From Actinomycetota bacterium (GTDB lineage: Bacteria > Actinomycetota > Coriobacteriia > Anaerosomatales > Anaerosomataceae), in NCBI GenBank assembly GCA_009773565.1, contig WSXY01000015.1, forward strand, positions 1 to 43,665: 43,665 bases of DNA, read 5' to 3'. The translations under genes were made by a program, and so were the position numbers. Below, piece by piece: positions 32,544-41,626 of this stretch. The notes beneath the pieces were generated by a model. That model was not told where the DNA came from and made no database searches. It saw only the letters and a program-made list of their open reading frames with translations. Every line of letters begins with the position of its first letter. Position 1 is the first letter of the stretch.

Positions 32544-35207
32544 ATGACCGAGACAGCCACAACCTCTCCCGAGAGCCCCGCCGCCGTCCGCTGGTACGGC
32601 ATGGCCGCGCGAGAGGTTCTTGCGGCGACGGGCACAGATTCGCGTGACGGACTGTCTTCCGCAGAGGTCGATGCAGCGAGAGCGGCTGGAGGCGTGAACG
32701 AACTGCCGCAGCCGCCACGGCGCTTGCGCATCATAATCTATCTCGCGCAGTTCAATGATGTGATGATCTGGCTGCTCATGGTTGCTGCCATCATCTCTGC
32801 ATGGAGTGGCGACCCCATCGACGCTGCGGTTATCGGCGTCATCCTGCTGATCAACGCCGGATTGGGCTACGCGCAAGAAGTTCGTGCCGAGGCGGCGATC
32901 GAAGGGCTGAGGCTGCTTTCAGCGCCGCAGGCTACCGTCGTTCGAGACGGCCAGAAGATCCAACTACCCGCGCGCGAGATCGTCAAAGGCGACCTGGTAA
33001 TCCTCGCGGCTGGCGACATCGTTCCCGCCGACCTTCGGCTCATTGAGGCACCAAACCTCGAGGTTGACGAGTCGGCACTCACCGGCGAGTCCGTGGGCGT
33101 GCCGAAACACATCGATGCGGTCACGGGTGACTATGTTGGGCTTGGCGACCGCACCAACATGGTCCACCTTGGGTCGACGATCCAACGAGGCCGTGGAGTC
33201 GGGGTCGTCGTGGCGACAGGGGCGCGTACCGAGATGGGGCGCATCGCCGCAGTGACCGGGGCACCAAACCCGACAACACCGTTGCAAGACGAGCTGAAGC
33301 GGGTAGGCGGTGTGATCGCGCTCGTCGTTGTACTGGCGTCGGGCGGCGTCTTCCTGGCGGGCTGGTTGGCGGGCCGACCGCTCGAGTTCATGTTCCTCGC
33401 TGCGGTTTCGCTGGCGGTTTCAGCCGTGCCCGAGGCGCTCACCGCCGTTGTGACCATCAGTCTCGGTGTGGGCGTGCGTCGCATGGCTCAACAGAACGCG
33501 ATCGTACGTCGGCTGCACTCGGTCGAGACTCTCGGTGCGACAGACATCATCGCGACCGACAAGACCGGTACGCTGACCCGCAACCGCATGGCCGTCGTGA
33601 CACTCCATACGACATCGGGCCGAATTGAAGCATCCGACCTGAGCGCCGACTCGCCCGCATGGACGCGCGACATCATGCGCGCGGCCGTGCTCGCGAACGA
33701 CGCAGAGGTGCGAGAGGGTCACGCCATCGGTGACCCGACAGAGACAGCACTTGTGGAGATTGCTCGCTCGTCTGGTATCGAGAAGACTGACCTCGAGACC
33801 GCTTTCCCGCGTATCGCCGAGGTTGATTTCACGTCGGATCGCAAGATGATGACGACGCTCCATCGCGACGGGGACAGCTTCGTCGCCTTCACCAAGGGCG
33901 CGCCAGAGGTCGTCCTCGAGTTGTGCGCGATCGACCCCGCCGAGAAGGCGAGTGCCCTGCAGACGGTGATCGATCTTGCCTCCGACGGTCTACGCACGCT
34001 CGCGGTAGCCGAGCGTCGTTTCGAACTCGAGCCTACGGACCTCAAGGCCGAGGAGAATGGCCTCACCTTCCTCGGTATCGTAGGTCTTATCGACCCACCT
34101 CGCCCCGAGGTACCCGCTGCGATCCGTATCGCCCAGGATGCCGGTATCCGCGTCATCATGGTGACCGGTGACCACGAGGTCACTGCGCGTGCGATTGCGC
34201 ACGAAGTCGGTCTCCCTGACACAGGCGCGGTTCTCGGCGGGCGCGATGTCGACCGCATGTCCGACGAGGAACTCGCCGTGATTCTCGAGTCCACCACCGT
34301 CATCGCGCGCGTCGATCCGCTCCACAAGATGCGCGTCGTGCAGGCGCTTCGCTCGCGCGGACACGTCGTCGCGGTCACCGGTGACGGCGTGAATGACGCT
34401 CCCGCACTTAAGACCGCCGATGTTGGTGTGGCGATGGGCGTCTCGGGCACCGAGGTCGCCAAGGACGCTTCGGACATGGTGCTCGCCGACGACAATTTTG
34501 CGACGATCGTCGCAGCCGTTCGCGAGGGCCGCGTGGTGTTTGACAACCTGACAAAGTTCGTCCACTTCCTGCTCTCAGCCAATGTCAGTCAGGTCATGCT
34601 CTTGTTCTTCGTGACAGTTGCCGGGCTGCCCGTACCGCTCTTCCCGGTCCACCTTCTATGGACGAACCTCATGACCGACAGCCTTCCGGCACTAGCCCTG
34701 GGCGTCGATCCAGAGGAGAAGGGCATCATGCGGCGTCGCCCGCGCGGCCCCGAAGAGAGCGTCGTATCGCGTCCGGCAGTCCTTGGTATGCTCGGCCGAG
34801 GAAGCGTCCTTATGCTCGGGACGGTCTCAGTGTTCCTCGGCGTCTTGCTCGTCCGAGGGGTGCCGCTGCTTTCGGCCGGAGATGCTGTCTACGCCGAGGC
34901 AGTCCTCTACGCCCAGACGGCGACATTCACTGCGCTCGTCTTGCAGAAGCTGCTCTTCTCGCTCACGTTCCGGTCGCACACACACAGCATCTTCTCCCGG
35001 GAGTCGTTCAAGAACCCGCTGCTGCTCTGGGCAATCGCCGGAGGAGCGGTACTTCAGCTTGCCGTCGTATACATCCCGGGAGCGGGTGCGATCTTCCGGA
35101 CGATTCCGCTCGGTCTCTCCGAATGGGCGATCATGGTGCCGGCGATGGTTGTGCCAGTGCTGCTCATTGACCTGCAGAAGGTGCTCTCTGGACAGCAAGC
35201 GGGCTAG
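32544..35207 (+). CDS. P2-type cation-transporting ATPase (Ca2+-ATPase-like)
   Basis: An 887-residue pump. The actuator motif TGES lies in the SALTGESVG stretch, the phosphorylation motif is DKTGTLT, nucleotide binding includes TKGAPE, the hinge TGDGVNDAPALK. Helix M4 has AVPEAL and M6 has LWTNLMTDSLPALALG, supplying Glu, Asn and Asp ligands as in P2A Ca2+ pumps. The N-terminal cation_ATPase_N domain lies around residues 15-90. It probably exports Ca2+ or a similar divalent ion across the cytoplasmic membrane. ATG32544 is used because upstream in-frame sequence includes the tRNA gene. The 235 bp between tRNA and this start show no further gene. Confidence 0.92.
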   Translation: MTETATTSPESPAAVRWYGMAAREVLAATGTDSRDGLSSAEVDAARAAGGVNELPQPPRRLRIIIYLAQFNDVMIWLLMVAAIISAWSGDPIDAAVIGVILLINAGLGYAQEVRAEAAIEGLRLLSAPQATVVRDGQKIQLPAREIVKGDLVILAAGDIVPADLRLIEAPNLEVDESALTGESVGVPKHIDAVTGDYVGLGDRTNMVHLGSTIQRGRGVGVVVATGARTEMGRIAAVTGAPNPTTPLQDELKRVGGVIALVVVLASGGVFLAGWLAGRPLEFMFLAAVSLAVSAVPEALTAVVTISLGVGVRRMAQQNAIVRRLHSVETLGATDIIATDKTGTLTRNRMAVVTLHTTSGRIEASDLSADSPAWTRDIMRAAVLANDAEVREGHAIGDPTETALVEIARSSGIEKTDLETAFPRIAEVDFTSDRKMMTTLHRDGDSFVAFTKGAPEVVLELCAIDPAEKASALQTVIDLASDGLRTLAVAERRFELEPTDLKAEENGLTFLGIVGLIDPPRPEVPAAIRIAQDAGIRVIMVTGDHEVTARAIAHEVGLPDTGAVLGGRDVDRMSDEELAVILESTTVIARVDPLHKMRVVQALRSRGHVVAVTGDGVNDAPALKTADVGVAMGVSGTEVAKDASDMVLADDNFATIVAAVREGRVVFDNLTKFVHFLLSANVSQVMLLFFVTVAGLPVPLFPVHLLWTNLMTDSLPALALGVDPEEKGIMRRRPRGPEESVVSRPAVLGMLGRGSVLMLGTVSVFLGVLLVRGVPLLSAGDAVYAEAVLYAQTATFTALVLQKLLFSLTFRSHTHSIFSRESFKNPLLLWAIAGGAVLQLAVVYIPGAGAIFRTIPLGLSEWAIMVPAMVVPVLLIDLQKVLSGQQAG

Positions 35208-35311
35208 CAAACGCTTGACCGCGACTGGACCGTGAAGCACTATGTCGCCAGGCCTCACGCGCTAGAAGTCTGTTCGTTGTCGCGTAGGCGTCGCTCTTCG
35301 GAGGTGAGATC

Positions 35312-36016
35312 GTGTTACCGATCCTTGCGGGTCTCATCATCTTTCTCGCCCTCGTGCTGATCGGCGCATTCTTCGACCCGATCGGGTGGGGGTACCTCCT
35401 CTCCGGCAAGGTCGATGTCGTCGCTGATGCACGGCTTTCCGAGCCGCTTCACGGCATTCCCGTCATCTACTTCGTTTCGGTCCTGGCGCCCGGCGTCGGT
35501 GTAATCGCGTCGATGGGAAATGTGCCGCCGTTGGCCCGCGCCGTCACTGGAATAGCGCTCGCTATCTTCCTCCTCGTCACGATGTGGGACATGCGGAGGC
35601 GGCGAGGAACGCTCGCGGTCTATATTCGCCTTCGCCGGGAGGAGCTGAGTTTCCACCCGATGGGCGATGTCATCGAGGTGCCGAAGCTCATGTTCGGCGT
35701 GATGAACCAGCCAGGCCCCGTTGTGTGGCTACTCGGTGCGTTTGTGGTCGTTGTGCGCGCTATCGCGGAATTCCCGCACGAGTCATGGCTGGGAACGCTG
35801 CCACTCGTCGCAATCGCCGCAGCGGCGGTGTACGTGTGGTTCATCCAGCGCCGGAGCATCTGGGAACCGCTCGCGAAGCGCCTGCGCGCGGCCTCGTTCA
35901 TCGATGGTGATCGGCTGGTCGACCAGCTAGAGGCCGCCCTCGACGTCGATCCTGAGGTCATCATGGTGCGCCGTGCGGCTGACGCGATGGTTGCGCGAGT
36001 CATCAGCGGAACCTAG
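35312..36016 (+). CDS. multi-pass membrane protein, unknown function
   Basis: A 234-residue protein with hydrophobic helices at about residues 2-18, 48-68, 74-92, 133-153 and 160-178, and a soluble C-terminal tail (about 180-234) that is charged and helical (LVDQLEAALDVDPEVIMVRR). No family is recognised. GTG35312 is preceded by GGAGGTGAG. It is 104 bp after the P-type ATPase and could be co-transcribed with it. Confidence 0.65.
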   Translation: MLPILAGLIIFLALVLIGAFFDPIGWGYLLSGKVDVVADARLSEPLHGIPVIYFVSVLAPGVGVIASMGNVPPLARAVTGIALAIFLLVTMWDMRRRRGTLAVYIRLRREELSFHPMGDVIEVPKLMFGVMNQPGPVVWLLGAFVVVVRAIAEFPHESWLGTLPLVAIAAAAVYVWFIQRRSIWEPLAKRLRAASFIDGDRLVDQLEAALDVDPEVIMVRRAADAMVARVISGT

Positions 36017-36139
36017 GCTTCCCGGGGCCGATACCGCCTGTCAGCCTTTCTCAGGTGGACTCAGATTTCATCAGACTTGCAGGATGTCTCCATGAGCCGC
36101 CGAATCCCCTGGAACCACGTGATTCCGGGAGGTTGCCCC

Positions 36140-36523
36140 ATGATGGAGAAGAGCACCCGTCAGACGTCCGACGAGACGCTTGGCATGCGCGTGTTCGAGG
36201 TGAGCCGGCAGCGTGCTGTCGAGCGTTGTATTCAGCGGTGGCGCAACGGCCTGAAGGCCGACTGGTCGCTACTCTCGTATGAGGACATCGGTAATCTCCG
36301 CTGGATGGCTGGCGAGATCTGGGCGAACCGCTCGCGGGAAGAGTGGGACACCCTTCACTTCAGCAAGATCAACCTGCACGAGACACGACTCGTCGTCTCG
36401 CATGCGGATCGACTTCGGCGCCACGGCGTGAACCGCATGGCGACAATCGACACCGTCGTGGAGCTTCTTCATGCAGCCCGCTCCGGGCACGAGGGCGTAG
36501 CCGAGGAGTCACTTTCCTGCTGA
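36140..36523 (+). CDS. conserved-looking hypothetical protein
   Basis: A 127-residue basic, helical protein (RQRAVERCIQRWRNGLKADW, YEDIGNLRWMAGEIWANRSR). No family is recognised. ATG36140 (MMEKSTRQTS) follows GGGAGG by 7 nt and is preferred to upstream in-frame starts at 36077 and 36092. The gene overlaps the end of the convergent gene at 36509-37267 by 15 bp. Confidence 0.55.
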   Translation: MMEKSTRQTSDETLGMRVFEVSRQRAVERCIQRWRNGLKADWSLLSYEDIGNLRWMAGEIWANRSREEWDTLHFSKINLHETRLVVSHADRLRRHGVNRMATIDTVVELLHAARSGHEGVAEESLSC

Positions 36524-37267
36524 GCCCGTGGTTACCTCTACGCGCGCGGAGCTGTCGAACGGGTTCGTCCGCACCGCGAGCGAGAACAGGTACGGGTACT
36601 GCGACTTGAGATGCTGCAGGTGGCCGAGCCACTGACCCGCGAGTGCAGCGTACGCGCGCTTGATGTCGCCCGAGAGGTGCGCGAGGTCGCTTGACGGGAG
36701 CGCGCCGAGGTCCGTGCGGTGTTCAAGCTCGTCGGCGACGTGGAAGATCGCCCACAGCGTGTCGGTGAATGACTCGTGCTCCAGGAGGTTCTGGTTCTCC
36801 AGCAGCCGGAGCAGGAACGCCCGTTTCTCGCTCAGGTACGTTTTGAGCGCCCCCAGGTCGCCGTTCCTCGCATCGATCTTGAAGTCATGGTGCGCGATCT
36901 TTGCCTGAGCATCGGCGAACCTGCGGTCATTCCAGCCCGGCTGTGCCACGAGGTCGTCGCGGACCTCGTCGACCGCGGCATCGTAGGTCGCGAATGTCGC
37001 GAGGAGGTCCGTGCCCATCTCGGCAAAGAACGCTCCGATGACCATGTTGAGCTTGTGGAGCAGGTCGCGCTTGGCGCGGCGCTCGAGCAGCTCGTTCATG
37101 ACCATCGTCACCAGGAGAACCTGTATCGGGACGAAGGCGATGTTGCCGATGAGGTACACAAAAATGCTGCGCGCGTCGTGGAAGATAAGGAACTGGATCG
37201 TGTACATCGCAGTCGACGCGATCAGAAGGCCGATCGCGAGTCTCAGGCGCCAGCGCCGGTCGGTCAT
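36509..37267 (-). CDS. membrane-anchored helical protein, unknown function
   Basis: A 252-residue protein with two N-terminal transmembrane helices (LAIGLLIASTAMYTIQFLIF and IFVYLIGNIAFVPIQVLLVT) and a long cytosolic helical domain of about 190 residues rich in charged residues (VMNELLERRAKRDLLHKLNM, YLSEKRAFLLRLLENQNLLE). No family is named with confidence. GAGGAG precedes ATG37267. The in-frame extension to 37531 passes through the neighbouring gene's promoter and is rejected. Confidence 0.65.
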   Translation of the reverse strand: MTDRRWRLRLAIGLLIASTAMYTIQFLIFHDARSIFVYLIGNIAFVPIQVLLVTMVMNELLERRAKRDLLHKLNMVIGAFFAEMGTDLLATFATYDAAVDEVRDDLVAQPGWNDRRFADAQAKIAHHDFKIDARNGDLGALKTYLSEKRAFLLRLLENQNLLEHESFTDTLWAIFHVADELEHRTDLGALPSSDLAHLSGDIKRAYAALAGQWLGHLQHLKSQYPYLFSLAVRTNPFDSSARVEVTTGSAGK

Positions 37268-37364
37268 GAGGTCTCCTCGACGGTTCGGGGTGATGACCGC
37301 ATAGTACCCCGAGCGGGTATCTACCATGCAATGCGGTAGCTGACGGTACGCGCGGAGGTGCTTG

Positions 37365-37676
37365 ATGTCGATTCGGGTTCGCATGACGGCGATAGTAGCC
37401 GTGCTACTTTCGATGCTGTTACTGGCGGGGTGTGGAGGCGCTGCGACCCCCGACCCGGTGACTCCTCCAGCGACTGGCGGCACCGCAGGCGTTCTCGATG
37501 GCTCGACGCTGGTGGACACTGTGTGCACCAAGTGTCACTCGCGCGATCGTATCAATCAGGCGAGCAAAGATCTTGTTGGCTGGCAGTCGACGATCAACCG
37601 GATGGTCTCGCAGCATGGGGCCGTAGTGACCACCGAAGAGCAATCCGCCATCGCGATCTATCTGTCGAACCGCTAG
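37365..37676 (+). CDS. monohaem c-type cytochrome lipoprotein
   Basis: A 103-residue secreted protein. A lipoprotein signal peptide ends at the lipobox LLAGC (Cys about residue 22), followed by a Pro/Thr/Gly linker and one haem c motif CTKCH (CxxCH). A likely distal Met ligand lies in NRMVSQHG. It resembles small quinohaemoprotein or dihaem cytochrome-like domains (WQSTINRMVSQHG...AIYLSN). It should be anchored to the outer face of the membrane and carry electrons. GGAGG is 6 nt before ATG37365. Confidence 0.83.
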   Translation: MSIRVRMTAIVAVLLSMLLLAGCGGAATPDPVTPPATGGTAGVLDGSTLVDTVCTKCHSRDRINQASKDLVGWQSTINRMVSQHGAVVTTEEQSAIAIYLSNR

Positions 37677-37748
37677 ACCTGCGGTTGCGCCGGCGGGTCA
37701 GTGGCAGCATAATCAGCGCGCACACAACCGAGGACTGGAGACAAGCGC

Positions 37749-38618
37749 GTGCCCGAGTTACTCTCTGCCGACGCGCCTGAGCTTCGCATTCAGCAGTTCG
37801 ACCTGCCGCTTACGTCGCTTCGCGTTGGAATCGCCGGCGAGGGTCCGCCTGTCATCATGGTTCCCGCGACGATCTCACTCATCGAGGACTGGTCCTCGAT
37901 GATCCAGTTCATCGGCAAGCGCTTCACGGCGCACTTCTTTGAGCTCCCCGGGCATGGCGGAAGCACTCCCTTTGCCGAGGGCTACTCGGCAGAGCGTGTT
38001 GCCGAGACGATCGGGCATCTTGCAGACGCCATCGGAGCCGAGAAGTTCACGCTTCTCGGCTTCTCGTTTGGCGGGCTCCTCACCCTGAAGGCGCTCCAGA
38101 TGCATGAGCCGCGAGTCGATCGCGTGGTGCTCTTCTCGCCGTTTGTGTCGCGTAAGGCGCTCAGGCATTCTCCGGCGAAGCTCGCGATGCTTCGCAGCAC
38201 GATAGCGATACTCAGGCCGGAGCTCGCGCGCCGCGGGATGTTGTCACTGCTCCGCAACCCGGCGACTGTTTCGCTCATCGACTGGTACATGCGTGACGTG
38301 GGCAAGTTCGAGACCGCAGCGGACCTGAAGAAGCGGCTGTTGGGGTTCTCGGCGTCCACGCTTGACGTGTTGTTGGCGCAAGTCGCGCAGATCCTCACGA
38401 CCGAGGGCGACGACCTTGCCGGCCCGTTTGATGCTCCGTGCCTGCTGGGGATGTCGGTGAACGACCCGATGCTCGATTTCGGTTTCACACAAGAGTTCGT
38501 GAAAGCGCAGTTTCCTGACCTCACCGAGGAGCGTTGGGATTGGGCGTACCACGCCTCGCCGCACCCGTTGACGGTTGAGGAGTACACCAACGACTTCGCC
38601 GCGCTGCTCGACTGGTAG
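37749..38618 (+). CDS. alpha/beta hydrolase
   Basis: A 289-residue alpha/beta hydrolase. VIMVPATISLIEDWSSM, FFELPGHGGSTPF and the nucleophile elbow LLGFSFGGLLTLKAL (G-F-S-F-G) define the fold. The acid and His are probably in the last third (MSVNDPMLDFG and YHASPHPLTVEEY). Substrate unknown. GTG37749 is used; a Shine-Dalgarno-like GGAG (37737-37740) lies 8 nt upstream. Confidence 0.82.
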   Translation: MPELLSADAPELRIQQFDLPLTSLRVGIAGEGPPVIMVPATISLIEDWSSMIQFIGKRFTAHFFELPGHGGSTPFAEGYSAERVAETIGHLADAIGAEKFTLLGFSFGGLLTLKALQMHEPRVDRVVLFSPFVSRKALRHSPAKLAMLRSTIAILRPELARRGMLSLLRNPATVSLIDWYMRDVGKFETAADLKKRLLGFSASTLDVLLAQVAQILTTEGDDLAGPFDAPCLLGMSVNDPMLDFGFTQEFVKAQFPDLTEERWDWAYHASPHPLTVEEYTNDFAALLDW

Positions 38619-38736
38619 GCGTGCTTTGGCCATCGCGCGGAGCCTGTAAGAGGCGTTGAGAACGCATATTCGGCTGTCTCCATCGGCGATATCGGGTATC
38701 GTCAGAGGTGTGAATTCCGATTCCCGAGGAGGCACC

Positions 38737-39303
38737 ATGACCGACGAGATGACGACTCCGGCCGATGCGACCGCGGACAGCGATTGGTTCGAGGAGCTTG
38801 AGGCCGAGAATCTGGTGATCTCGCGACTCGAGGCTGACACGCTCACGCTGATTACGAGCGCCGTCGGTGCGGCGACAGTGGGGGATGCAAAAGTCACGAC
38901 TTCCGCCGTCGGCGCGTTGCTGGCGAGCAACGATGTTACGATGAGTGCAGGCGCTGCCGGTGCTGTTGCCGCTCAGGGAAACGTGACGCTCGATAAGACC
39001 GGTGCCGCAGCAGTCATCGCGGGCGGAGACATCTCTCTGTCGCAGGCGGGCGCCGAACTTGTTCTCGCAGGCGGTTCGGTGAGCATGGAGTCCAGTGGCG
39101 CTGGCATCGTTGCCGGTCGCGAGATTGCTATCAAGGACGGCTGGGTCGGGCTTGCCATCGGCGGCAACGTCGAGATCGCCGAAGGTGTCGACGTCATGTT
39201 CGGCCCGCGTGAGGCGGTCTTTGTGGGCGCGGCGTTTGGTGCGTTCTTCGCACTCGTTCTAGCGCTTGTCCTCGGCACACGCCGCGGTGGTTTCGAGGAA
39301 TAG
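38737..39303 (+). CDS. beta-solenoid-like protein with C-terminal membrane helix
   Basis: A 188-residue protein. After an acidic leader (about residues 1-30) come about eight short repeats of 6-15 residues with alternating small hydrophobics (TLITSAVGAATVGDAKVTTS, LLASNDVTMSAGAAGAVAAQ, AAAVIAGGDISLSQAGAELV, LAGGSVSMESSGAGIVAGRE), the pattern of a left- or right-handed beta helix such as bactofilin-like or polymer-forming proteins. One transmembrane helix (VFVGAAFGAFFALVLALVLG) and a short basic tail end it. GAGGAGG precedes ATG38737. It may form a membrane-linked filament or cap; this is inference. Confidence 0.65.
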   Translation: MTDEMTTPADATADSDWFEELEAENLVISRLEADTLTLITSAVGAATVGDAKVTTSAVGALLASNDVTMSAGAAGAVAAQGNVTLDKTGAAAVIAGGDISLSQAGAELVLAGGSVSMESSGAGIVAGREIAIKDGWVGLAIGGNVEIAEGVDVMFGPREAVFVGAAFGAFFALVLALVLGTRRGGFEE

Positions 39304-39328
39304 CCTGCACCCCCCGGGAGGCGATACC

Positions 39329-40285
39329 GTGAGCCGGATTCGCGTCGGCACCTGTTCGTGGACAGACAAGACGATGATCGAGACATGGTATCCGCCCAAG
39401 ACGACCTCGGCGGACGCTATGCTTCGGTATTACGCTGCGCGCTACGACACTGTCGAGGCCGACTCGCCGTTCTACGCGATACCGCGCCCGACGATCGCCT
39501 CGAACTGGGCAAAGCGCACGCCCGAGGGGTTTATCTTCCACGTGAAGGCGTTCGGCCTGCTCACGCGCCACAGCGTCGCGTTGCGGCAGCTTCCGCCCGA
39601 GCTTCGCGAGCTTGTGGGCGAGGTTGACGAGCGCGGTCGTGTGCGTCATCCGTCGAAGGAGCTGCTCGACGCGACGTTCGCCAGCTTCACTGAGTTCGTG
39701 GAGCCGCTGCGCGAAGCCGGCAAACTTGGCGGCATCCTTATGCAGTTCGCGCCATACATAACCGCTACTGATCGCACGGAGATGCTCGATCATCTCAACT
39801 TCCTGGAGTACGCGGCCGAGAAACTCGCCGGGATGCGGATGCTCGTGGAGTTCCGACATCCGTCGTGGGTCACCGGCAAGCAAGAGGCCGAGACGTTGAA
39901 GTTCCTCTCGGACAGAGGGTTCACGTACGTGAGCGTGGACACGCCCCAGTTCAAAGACAAGTCGACGATGCCGCCTATCGCTGCTGCGACAAGTGACTGG
40001 TCGTGCGTTCGGATGCATGGACGCAACGTCGACACGTATTTCGCGAGCAACGTAACCGCCGCCGATCGCTTCGACTATCTCTATAACGAGGCGGAACTTG
40101 GCGAGTGGGCGCCGCGGGTGCGCGATCTTGCAGCCGAAAGCGACGTCACGTGGGTGCTCTTCAACAACTGCAAGTACGATTACGCGCCGAGAAATGCGCG
40201 CGAGATGATCGCGATGCTCGGTGACAGTGCTGCGCCGTACGAGGGCGCCGCCGAGCCCGATGATCAGCTCGATCTCAAGCTCTGA
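39329..40285 (+). CDS. DUF72-family protein
   Basis: A 318-residue TIM-barrel-like protein opening RIRVGTCSWTDKTMIETWYP, with VEADSPFYAIPRPTIASNWA, FIFHVKAFGLLTRH, LVEFRHPSWV, YVSVDTPQ, RMHGRN and WVLFNNCKYDYAPRNA blocks. All are highly characteristic of DUF72 (YecE-like). The biochemical function is not established. GGGAGG precedes GTG39329 by 10 nt. It is 25 bp after the solenoid gene, perhaps the same operon. Confidence 0.92.
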   Translation: MSRIRVGTCSWTDKTMIETWYPPKTTSADAMLRYYAARYDTVEADSPFYAIPRPTIASNWAKRTPEGFIFHVKAFGLLTRHSVALRQLPPELRELVGEVDERGRVRHPSKELLDATFASFTEFVEPLREAGKLGGILMQFAPYITATDRTEMLDHLNFLEYAAEKLAGMRMLVEFRHPSWVTGKQEAETLKFLSDRGFTYVSVDTPQFKDKSTMPPIAAATSDWSCVRMHGRNVDTYFASNVTAADRFDYLYNEAELGEWAPRVRDLAAESDVTWVLFNNCKYDYAPRNAREMIAMLGDSAAPYEGAAEPDDQLDLKL

Positions 40286-40365
40286 CCGGTCTGTGCGCGC
40301 GACCACTTAAAGGGAATCGCCAGTCTCCTGCCGAAGCACCACCCTAAGGGACGACACTCTGGGGG

Positions 40366-40899
40366 GTGATGAGCGTGGGGCGCGTACTGGTGGTGTATGA
40401 CTCGAGATTCGGCGCAACGCGCGACATCGCCGAGGAGATCAGCCGGTCAATCCGCGGTGTCGGTCTTGGCACCGAGGTGCTCTCGGTGGGCGCAAATCCT
40501 GATCTCGAAAACTACTCAGCCGTCGTCTTAGGTGCACCCGTCTACAGCGGTCAGCTCAACACGGGACTCTGCGACTGGGTTAACAAGCACGCTGACCGGC
40601 TTGAGCTGATGCCGACGGCGGTCTTTGTGGTCGGCGCGACCATGCGAGAGGACACTCCCGAGGTCCGTGCGAAGCTCGACACGGTGCTCGGCCAGGCCAT
40701 CTGCGACCACCCGAACCTCGGCAGTGCAGCGCCACGCGGCTACTTCGCCGGTCGGGTCGACCCTCATAAACTGATACCGCAGCAGCGGTTCGTCATGAAG
40801 ATGGCGAAGCTTCCGAGTGGCGACTGGGTCGATCTCGACGTCGTGCACAAATGGGCGATCGAGATTGCCTGCAAACTTGTCTCTCGCGTCTCGGCCTGA
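40366..40899 (+). CDS. flavodoxin-domain protein (HemG-like)
   Basis: A 177-residue flavodoxin-fold protein. The phosphate loop YDSRFGATRDIAEEI (about residues 11-25), VVLGAPVYSGQL (54-65), WVNKHADRL and a C-terminal DWVDLDVVHKWAIEI match the menaquinone-dependent protoporphyrinogen oxidase (HemG)/Flavodoxin_5 group. It could be a haem-synthesis enzyme or a general flavodoxin-like redox protein; no other haem gene is adjacent. GTG40366 or ATG40369 are equally possible starts. Confidence 0.83.
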   Translation: MMSVGRVLVVYDSRFGATRDIAEEISRSIRGVGLGTEVLSVGANPDLENYSAVVLGAPVYSGQLNTGLCDWVNKHADRLELMPTAVFVVGATMREDTPEVRAKLDTVLGQAICDHPNLGSAAPRGYFAGRVDPHKLIPQQRFVMKMAKLPSGDWVDLDVVHKWAIEIACKLVSRVSA

Positions 40900-40915
40900 G
40901 GAACGCTTGGCGCTG

Positions 40916-41626
40916 TTACTGCGCAGGCGGCAGATACGAGTTGCGCACGTCCTGCACGAGTTCCCCGTCGCGAACCTCGAGGATCCGATCCGTCTGCTGC
41001 GCGACCGCGCGGTCGTGCGTGACGATGAGGAACGCCGTGCCCGTCTCGGCACCCACCTGGCGGAAGAGCTTGTATACCTGCTCGGTGTTGACGGTGTCGA
41101 GGTTGCCGGTGGGTTCGTCGGCAAGTAGGAGCGCCGGGCGGTTCATGAGCGCGCGCGCGATCGCGACGCGCTGCTTCTGACCGCCGGAGAGCTGGTCGGC
41201 GCCTTTGTCCTCCAGCCCGGTCAGTCCGAGCAGGCCGAGGGTCTCCTCGGCGAGCTTCCTGGACTCCATAGGAGGCCTGCCACCGATGAGCGCTGGCATG
41301 AGCACGTTCTCAAGAACCGAGAACTCCGGCAGCAGGTGGTGGAACTGGAAGACGAAGCCAACGAGTGAGTTGCGGAGCTTCGCAAGTGCCGGCTTGCCGA
41401 GCTTCCCGACATCCTGGCCGTGGTAGACGACCGTTCCTGCCGTTGGCGTGTCGAGCAGGCCGAGGAGGTTCAGGAGCGTCGACTTGCCGGAGCCGGACTG
41501 CCCGACGATGCTCGCGAACTCTCCTTCGTTGAGCGTGAAGCTCACGCCGCGGAGCGCGTGGGTGGAGGTGTCGCCCTCGCCGTAGACTTTATCGAGGCCG
41601 GTGGCCTCAAGGAGCACGTCAGCCAC
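40916..41626 (-). CDS. ABC transporter ATP-binding protein, LolD/MacB type
   Basis: A 236-residue ATPase: GQSGSGKSTLLNLLG (Walker A), QLSGGQKQRVAIAR signature, LLADEPTGNLD (Walker B), IVTHD switch. LNEGEFASIVG and GLLDTPTAG are typical of the LolD/MacB/FtsE group. It works with the permease encoded just upstream, with which it overlaps by 8 bp. Confidence 0.92.
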   Translation of the reverse strand: MADVLLEATGLDKVYGEGDTSTHALRGVSFTLNEGEFASIVGQSGSGKSTLLNLLGLLDTPTAGTVVYHGQDVGKLGKPALAKLRNSLVGFVFQFHHLLPEFSVLENVLMPALIGGRPPMESRKLAEETLGLLGLTGLEDKGADQLSGGQKQRVAIARALMNRPALLLADEPTGNLDTVNTEQVYKLFRQVGAETGTAFLIVTHDRAVAQQTDRILEVRDGELVQDVRNSYLPPAQ

